Positions 58,262 to 64,000 of a stretch of 64,000 nucleotides of DNA are shown in pieces. The notes under the pieces are model-generated. The model had not been told where the DNA came from and searched no databases. It saw only the letters and a program-made list of their open reading frames with translations. A program made the position numbers and the translations under genes. Each line of letters begins with the position of its first letter. The stretch's first letter is position 1. Source of the DNA: Candidatus Eisenbergiella stercoravium (GTDB lineage Bacteria; Bacillota; Clostridia; Lachnospirales; Lachnospiraceae); NCBI GenBank assembly GCA_019113175.1, contig DXHY01000059.1, positions 62,001-126,000 of the forward strand, written 5' to 3'.

Positions 58262-58972
58262 TTACTCGTTCAGGTAATCCCCAACCGGGCTCTGATTGTA
58301 CTGCTTTTTGATCTTGATAATAATGGAGCCGTCCGGCTGTGTGGTTTCCTCCACAATTTTGTATTGGGTGCGGTTCCTTTCAAGGGTTTTCTTATAATGC
58401 GCTACTTCCTCGGTGACAAATTTGACAGCATCCTCATGTCCGATGTCTTCCTTCAGCATAAAATGCAGGGTCTGGCAGATACCTCCTCCATGACGCCGCG
58501 GGCCGTCCTGATAACGTTCCTTCCAGTCCGCCCGTACCGTCTCCAGCAGGGACAGGAGCGTGTTCTTTTCTTCTTCGGAAAGGCAGGAAAACATCTCCTC
58601 ATGGCGGCGTATCCGCTGCTGCCTGGCCTCCTGCGCAGCCTTCCTTCCCTCCTCCGTCAGTTCGATTTCCACCGTCCGGCGGTCCGTTTCATCCGGCGTC
58701 CGGCGGATATATCCCGCGCCCTCCAGCTTGGCGATCACCTCGCTGGCCGAGCCGGGTTTGATTTCCAGCCGTCTGGTCAGCTCCCGCTGGGTAATATGAC
58801 CGCCCTCCTCATGCAGAATGATCAATACCCTTTTCTGGCTTCCCTTCCCCTCGTACAGGGAACGCATCACATGACTCAGATCGCGCAGATTGATGATAAG
58901 CTTATCGTTGATTCCGGCTTCCCGATAATGCGCCCTGCGCCAGTCGTCCTGTCTTTCTCTTTTCTCTTTCAT
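58262..58972 (-). CDS. MarR-family transcriptional regulator
   Basis: GHITQRELTRRLEIKPGSASEVIAKLEGAGYIRRTPDETDRRTVEIELTEEGRKAA. Confidence 0.92.
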   Translation of the reverse strand: MKEKRERQDDWRRAHYREAGINDKLIINLRDLSHVMRSLYEGKGSQKRVLIILHEEGGHITQRELTRRLEIKPGSASEVIAKLEGAGYIRRTPDETDRRTVEIELTEEGRKAAQEARQQRIRRHEEMFSCLSEEEKNTLLSLLETVRADWKERYQDGPRRHGGGICQTLHFMLKEDIGHEDAVKFVTEEVAHYKKTLERNRTQYKIVEETTQPDGSIIIKIKKQYNQSPVGDYLNE

Positions 58973-59344
58973 CCTGGAGCGTCCTTTCTCCGGCAGAAAC
59001 CTGCGTTCCGGTTTGTAAAGCTCGCGCCTCCGGCCGGTGACATTTTTCCGCCGCTGCTTTCTGATTACTTCGGTACCTTATCATTATATTTCTCCTTCCA
59101 AGTATTGTCAAGGTACCTTAATATTTTTATCATTTTCCCCCGGAGGCCTCCTCTGTCAGCATTCTCTTATTCCGTTTTTATCCAGTCCTTTTCTCGCACA
59201 TCTCTTACAGAATCCGGAAATTTTCATAAAGAAAACCCAAAACTTTCTCCCGCCCCTTCTTCTCTCTCCCGCCGTATGATACAATCCCAGCGGAATGCCT
59301 TTTTCCGGCATTAGAAAAGCTTTTATCCTGGAGGACTGCATGTT

Positions 59345-60070
59345 ATGAACACCTTTACCCTGAAAATGATTGCTTTGATTCTGATGGTTCTGGACCACAT
59401 CGGATACTATTTTGACGGAGCGCCGGTATGGCTGAACTGGCTCGGAAGATTGAGCTATCCCCTGTTTCTGTTCTGCATGGTTCAGGGCTGCCGCCATACC
59501 CGAAGCAGGAAGCGTTATCTGCTGCGGCTGTACCTGATGAGCCTGTTCATGACCGGATTCAGCTGGTTTCTCGACAGCCGTTTTCCCACCCCGGAGGGCT
59601 ACGGCAACCATAACATTTTCCTTCCCCTGCTTCTGACCGGCGTTCTGATCAGCATCATTGAATGTTTTCAAAAAGACCGCCGGAAGGGATTCTTCCTCCT
59701 CGGCGGCCTTTTCGGGGTTCAGCTTCTCTATTATATTTTACCCTTTTCCAGACAGTTAAGCGGCGATCTGGCGACGGGCATCGTCCCCAACCTGGACGTG
59801 AACGAGTACGGCTTCTCCTTCATCGCGCTGGGCGTGCTGATGTACTTCCTGTGGGAGAAAAGGGAGCTTTTTACCGTTGTCTACCTGATCTTCTGCATCT
59901 GGCAGTTTTCCGCGGAAGGCGCCTCCGGCGCTCAGTGGCTGATGGCGGCGGCACTTCCACTGATGCTTCGCTACAACGATCAGAAGGGGCCCGGACTCAA
60001 GTACTTTTTCTATTTCTTTTACCCGGCCCATACGTTCCTTCTTTTCTGGCTCGCAAATTTCGTGTTCTGA
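59345..60070 (+). CDS. TraX-family membrane protein
   Basis: LKMIALILMVLDHIGYYF...LNWLGRLSYPLFLFCMVQGCRHTRSRKRYLLRL. Confidence 0.88.
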   Translation: MNTFTLKMIALILMVLDHIGYYFDGAPVWLNWLGRLSYPLFLFCMVQGCRHTRSRKRYLLRLYLMSLFMTGFSWFLDSRFPTPEGYGNHNIFLPLLLTGVLISIIECFQKDRRKGFFLLGGLFGVQLLYYILPFSRQLSGDLATGIVPNLDVNEYGFSFIALGVLMYFLWEKRELFTVVYLIFCIWQFSAEGASGAQWLMAAALPLMLRYNDQKGPGLKYFFYFFYPAHTFLLFWLANFVF

Positions 60071-60152
60071 GCTTTCTACCGCAAGCTTTTTTGACGTAAG
60101 GACAGTGCCGCGCTATAATAAGCACATAAACCGTTCTTCAGGAGGTACGGCC

Positions 60153-60839
60153 ATGCGCCTTTTAGTTGCCGAAGATCAGAAGGATCTGAATGATATCATA
60201 ACGAAAACGCTCACCCGGAACCACTATACCGTGGATTTCTGCTTTGACGGGGAGGAGGCCCTGGATTATCTGGACATGACGGAATACGATGCCGTGATTC
60301 TGGACATCATGATGCCGAAAAAAAACGGCCTCGAGGTGCTCAAAACCCTCCGCGCTTCCGGGAACAGCGTCCCTGTGCTCCTGCTCACCGCCAGGGATTC
60401 CATCTCCGACCGGGTGACCGGACTGGATGCGGGAGCGGACGATTACCTGATCAAACCCTTCGCCTTTGAAGAGCTTCTCGCCCGCATCCGCGCCATGCTG
60501 CGCAAACGGGAGGGCAGGGCACAGAACCGCTGCCAGGTGGCAAACCTGACGGTGGATTTTGACACCCGCACCGTCATGCGGGATTCCGTTCCCATCACCC
60601 TCTCCTCCAAAGAGTTTTCCATTCTGGAATACCTCGTCAATAACCAGGGGATCGTGCTGTCCAGGGACCGGATCGAACAGCACATCTGGAATTATGACTA
60701 CGAAGGGGGCTCCAACGTTGTGGACGTGTACATCCGCTATCTGCGCAAAAAGATTGATGACGGCTTTGAGCCGAAGCTGATCCACACCGTGCGCGGCGCG
60801 GGATATGTGCTGAAGGTCCCGGAAAGGACAACACAGTGA
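60153..60839 (+). CDS. OmpR-family response regulator
   Basis: MRLLVAEDQKDLNDIITKTL, DAVILDIMMPKKNGLEVL, winged-helix C-terminus; ATG behind GGAGG. Confidence 0.94.
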   Translation: MRLLVAEDQKDLNDIITKTLTRNHYTVDFCFDGEEALDYLDMTEYDAVILDIMMPKKNGLEVLKTLRASGNSVPVLLLTARDSISDRVTGLDAGADDYLIKPFAFEELLARIRAMLRKREGRAQNRCQVANLTVDFDTRTVMRDSVPITLSSKEFSILEYLVNNQGIVLSRDRIEQHIWNYDYEGGSNVVDVYIRYLRKKIDDGFEPKLIHTVRGAGYVLKVPERTTQ

Positions 60840-62215
60840 AAAATCTTTCCATCAAGCTGAAGATCACCCTCTGGTACACGGCCTTCATGGCGCTGCTCAT
60901 CATCCTGACCCTGATCGTGCTTTTCTCCATCAGCAGCGTCCGCGTCCTGTCCGATGCCAGAACCCGGCTGAAAAATACGGTGCTTCAGGCCTTCTCAGAA
61001 ATTGAGTATGAGGACGGACTGCTGACCTTTGACGATGATATCAACTACCTGGAGGAAGGCGTCTATATCTCCGTGTATGATACACAGGGCTATCTTCTCT
61101 ACGGACGCACTCCTGCCGGCTTTTCCGGTGCGTCCACACTGATCATGGATCAGATGCAGCAGATCGGAAGCGGACAGGACTTCTGGTATGTGTACGATTA
61201 CTGCCAGCCCGTGGACGGCTACGGCAATCTCTGGATCCGCGGCGTTGCCTCCCAGACCCGCTCCGATTCCATCCTGCGCATCATCACGAATGCGGCGCTG
61301 ATCCTTCTGCCCTTTTTCGTGGCGCTGATCGCGCTGGGAGGCTATCTGATCACTGCGAAGGCTCTGCGGCCCCTGTCCGGCATGACGGAAACCGCGCAGG
61401 CAATCTCGGAAGGAAATGATCTGACCCGCCGCATCCGTCTCGGCGGCGGCAGGGACGAGGTACACGTCCTCGCCCACACCTTTGACCAGATGATGGAACG
61501 GCTTCAGAGCACGTTCGAGAGAGAAAAGCAGTTCACCTCTGATGTTTCCCATGAGCTTCGCACCCCGGTGGCCGTCATTCTCTCCCAGTGCGAATACGCC
61601 TCACAGGAAGGCACGCCGCCGGAGGAGCTTCGGGGAAGCATCGGCGTGATCGGAAATCAGGCCCGGAAAATGTCCGCCCTGATCAGCCAGCTTCTCACCC
61701 TTGCACGGGCGGACAGCGGAAAGCAGAAGCTTCAATATGAGCTGGTAAACCTGAGCGAGCTTGCGGAAATCATCGTGGAGGAGCAGGGCATTTCCGCCGA
61801 AGAAAAGGGCATCACCCTGGAGACGGACATCCAGCCTGAGATCCTCCTGCGGGCGGACGAAACGATGATGATGCGCATGTTTATCAATCTGATCTCCAAC
61901 AGCATCACCTACGGGAAGCCGGGCGGACATACCCTCGTCACCCTTTCCGCGGATGAGACGGAAATCACCGGCTCGGTTCAGGATGATGGGATCGGCATTC
62001 CGGCGGATAAACTGGATAAAATCTGGCAACGCTTCTACCAGGTGGACCCCGCCCGGACCTCCAGAAGCGGCAGCGGCTCCGGTCTCGGACTTCCCATGGT
62101 CAAATGGATCGTGCAGGCGCATGGCGGCCGGATCGAGGTTGCCAGCCGTTTGGGAGAAGGCACCTGCTTCACCTTTCATTTTCCCCGGCAGACGGACAGA
62201 ACGGAGAATGGATGA
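60836..62215 (+). CDS. Sensor histidine kinase
   Basis: HAMP, FTSDVSHELRTPVAVILSQCEYA, N/G boxes; GTG start overlaps the response-regulator stop. Confidence 0.94.
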   Translation: MKNLSIKLKITLWYTAFMALLIILTLIVLFSISSVRVLSDARTRLKNTVLQAFSEIEYEDGLLTFDDDINYLEEGVYISVYDTQGYLLYGRTPAGFSGASTLIMDQMQQIGSGQDFWYVYDYCQPVDGYGNLWIRGVASQTRSDSILRIITNAALILLPFFVALIALGGYLITAKALRPLSGMTETAQAISEGNDLTRRIRLGGGRDEVHVLAHTFDQMMERLQSTFEREKQFTSDVSHELRTPVAVILSQCEYASQEGTPPEELRGSIGVIGNQARKMSALISQLLTLARADSGKQKLQYELVNLSELAEIIVEEQGISAEEKGITLETDIQPEILLRADETMMMRMFINLISNSITYGKPGGHTLVTLSADETEITGSVQDDGIGIPADKLDKIWQRFYQVDPARTSRSGSGSGLGLPMVKWIVQAHGGRIEVASRLGEGTCFTFHFPRQTDRTENG

Positions 62216-62331
62216 AAATCCGGTTTTTTCCTGAAACGAGTTTTCGGTCCATTGATTTTTCATTATATCTTACGTATAATAAAAGTAGGGAAATTCCTAC
62301 TTTCCAAATCTAAGAAAGGTGGTGCAAAATT

Positions 62332-62607
62332 ATGTCAGCAAATGCGTTTGTAGATAATGCCAAAGTCATGGCAAAGGGGCAAATCACAATTCCAAAGGAT
62401 GTCCGGGATGTGCTTGGCGTGTCAAGCGGTGACCGGGTTACTTTTATCGTTGAGGGGAATACTGTCCGCATTGTCAATTCTGCTGTTTACGCTATGCAGA
62501 TACTTCAGCAGGAAATGGCCGGAGAAGCAGAACGTGCCGGCCTCTCCACGGAAGATGACGTTATGGCCCTCGTCAGTGAATTGAGAAATGAGGACGAAAA
62601 AGTATGA
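62332..62607 (+). CDS. AbrB/SpoVT-type antitoxin
   Basis: VMAKGQITIPKDVRDVLGVSSGDRVTFIVEGNTVRIVN. Confidence 0.9.
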   Translation: MSANAFVDNAKVMAKGQITIPKDVRDVLGVSSGDRVTFIVEGNTVRIVNSAVYAMQILQQEMAGEAERAGLSTEDDVMALVSELRNEDEKV

Positions 62608-62735
62608 GGGTTCTGATTGATACCAATGTCCTTATCTCCGCCGCGTTAAGTGCAAATGGCACACCCTTTCAGGCGTATGTAAAAGCAGCCTCTTATCCTA
62701 ATCACGGCTTGATCTGCGAGCAAAATGTAGAATGA
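62604..62735 (+). pseudogene. Truncated PIN-domain toxin
   Basis: MRVLIDTNVLISAALSANGTPFQAYVKAASYPNHGLICEQNVE*; ATGA overlap with the antitoxin; only 43 aa. Confidence 0.8.
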
Positions 62736-62948
62736 CACCAGCGGAGTTTTTGAATAACTGACCTGCACAAGGGCAGTTGGCCATGAAGCAGTTTTGTTTT
62801 TCGAATACTGGCCATATTATTCACCATACCTTTTCTCATGGCTGGCCTCCTGAAAAAATATTTGACTTTAATGTTTCTTTAATCTGCAGGAAATACAATG
62901 AAGCTACAAAAAAGAAAACTGCAATAAAGAAAAGGAGAGATTTCAGAT

Positions 62949-63899
62949 ATGAAAAAGAGATTCTATGCATGTACCGCAGCCCTGTTCCTGGCTGCCCTTA
63001 CCGTAACCGCCTGCTCCAACGGGCAGGCCGCCGTTCCGGAAACCCAGTCCATCGCCACCTCCCAGGAGGATCTTGCATCCGGTTCCCAGGGCACCACACT
63101 CAATGTAACGCAGGCCTCCACGGAAGAGACCACCCCTTCCGCAGGTGACAGCGTGGAAATCGCATCCCAGCCCTCCAGCGCGGCAAACGCCTTTATCAGC
63201 GAAACGGATGCGAAAAAGATCGCCTTCGACCATGCGGGCGTCTCTGAAGCCGATGTGACCGGGCTGCGCATCAAGCTCGATTATGACGACGGACGTCAGG
63301 TGTACGATGTGGAGTTCTATTCCGGAAATCAGGAGTACGATTACGAGATCAACGCCGTGGATGGGACCATCCTTTCCTATGACAATGAAATGGATTACCA
63401 TGGAGGCCAGGCACAGGCTTCCTCCCAGACAGGCAGCGCCGCCATCAGCGAAGATGAAGCAAAGCAGGCCGCCTTTGACCATGCGGGCGTTTCCGAGGCA
63501 GATGTGACCGGACTGCGCATCCGCCTGGATTATGACGACGGACGCCAGGTATACGATGTGGAATTCTATTCCGGAAGTAAGGAATATGACTATGAAATCG
63601 GCGCTTCCGATGGTTCCGTCCTTTCCTTCGATCAGGAGATGGATGAATGGGCTGCAAGACAGAATGCGGCCGGAACACAGAATACGGGCGGCCAGACCGC
63701 TTCCATCACGGAAGCGGATGCAAGAGCCCTGGCTCTGGAGCAGGTTCCTGGAGCGACAGAGGAAAATATCGTCAAATTCGCGCAGGATTACGATGACGGC
63801 AGAACCGTCTATGAAATCGAAATCATCTATAACCGGGCAGAATACGACATCGAAATCGACGCGTCAACAGGGAACATCCTGAAAATGGAGCAGGACTGA
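62949..63899 (+). CDS. PepSY-domain lipoprotein with three PepSY repeats
   Basis: Lipobox LTVTACSN; repeated YDDGRQVYDVEFYSG..EYDYEI(N/G)A.DG units. Confidence 0.9.
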   Translation: MKKRFYACTAALFLAALTVTACSNGQAAVPETQSIATSQEDLASGSQGTTLNVTQASTEETTPSAGDSVEIASQPSSAANAFISETDAKKIAFDHAGVSEADVTGLRIKLDYDDGRQVYDVEFYSGNQEYDYEINAVDGTILSYDNEMDYHGGQAQASSQTGSAAISEDEAKQAAFDHAGVSEADVTGLRIRLDYDDGRQVYDVEFYSGSKEYDYEIGASDGSVLSFDQEMDEWAARQNAAGTQNTGGQTASITEADARALALEQVPGATEENIVKFAQDYDDGRTVYEIEIIYNRAEYDIEIDASTGNILKMEQD

Positions 63900-63927
63900 T
63901 CGAAACGGAATCAGGATAATATCGGGC

Positions 63928-63952
63928 AGGGGCGGCCGCAGGTCCGCCCCTT
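63928..63952 (+). terminator. Probable terminator after the PepSY gene
   Basis: GGGGCGG-ccgcaggt-CCGCCCC followed by TTT. Confidence 0.6.
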
Positions 63953-64000
63953 TCGCAGCTGTCCGGCCGTCTGTTTTCCAGCCGCCCGGCACAACGTTCT

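Noticed and set aside
58223-59314. 363-aa plus-strand ORF
   Set aside because: Antisense to MarR and intergenic sequence; composition not protein-like.
1-64000. tRNA or rRNA genes
   Set aside because: Scanned for T-arm GTTCRANYC with a plausible acceptor and for rRNA motifs; nothing convincing outside coding sequence.

Overview
The window is a Lachnospiraceae-like (Clostridia/Firmicutes) chromosomal segment. It contains about 45 supported protein-coding genes, several pseudogenes or remnants, and no tRNA, rRNA or CRISPR that I can see. Left to right: a truncated DUF5724/DUF4132-like gene and its small partner (left edge, minus strand); a FecCD-type siderophore ABC operon (YclNOPQ-like); a GH115 glycosidase divergent from an AraC regulator; glycerate 2-kinase; a secreted 5'-nucleotidase; a minus-strand glycan operon (GH130/43-like propeller, MGH1-like GH, LplABC-type transporter); two tandem RHH proteins; an Rpn/PD-(D/E)XK gene with a strongly conserved 5' leader that recurs 7 kb away next to a decayed second copy; RpiR regulator; PHP phosphoesterase with a complete ECF transporter (S, double-ATPase A, T); methyltransferase; an orphan FtsX permease; lipoprotein; RecQ; GH25 lysozyme; YbaK; HD and pentapeptide-repeat proteins; a heterodimeric ABC exporter; M18 aminopeptidase; SDR/cyclophilin-like lipoprotein/LysR; an ABC-2 exporter; an AT-richer sugar-ABC/enolase-superfamily/ArsR island; a MarR regulator followed by a MATE remnant; TraX; a two-component system; an AbrB antitoxin with a truncated PIN toxin; and a triple-PepSY lipoprotein. 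The most interesting non-coding signals are: (i) the ~190-bp Rpn-associated leader repeat, (ii) a two-hairpin leader shared by the siderophore and FtsX genes, (iii) REP-like palindromes upstream of two unrelated genes, and (iv) a 37-bp direct repeat bracketing a hairpin-rich insert upstream of rpiR. No database search or computation was run. Family names come from reading the motifs in the translations.
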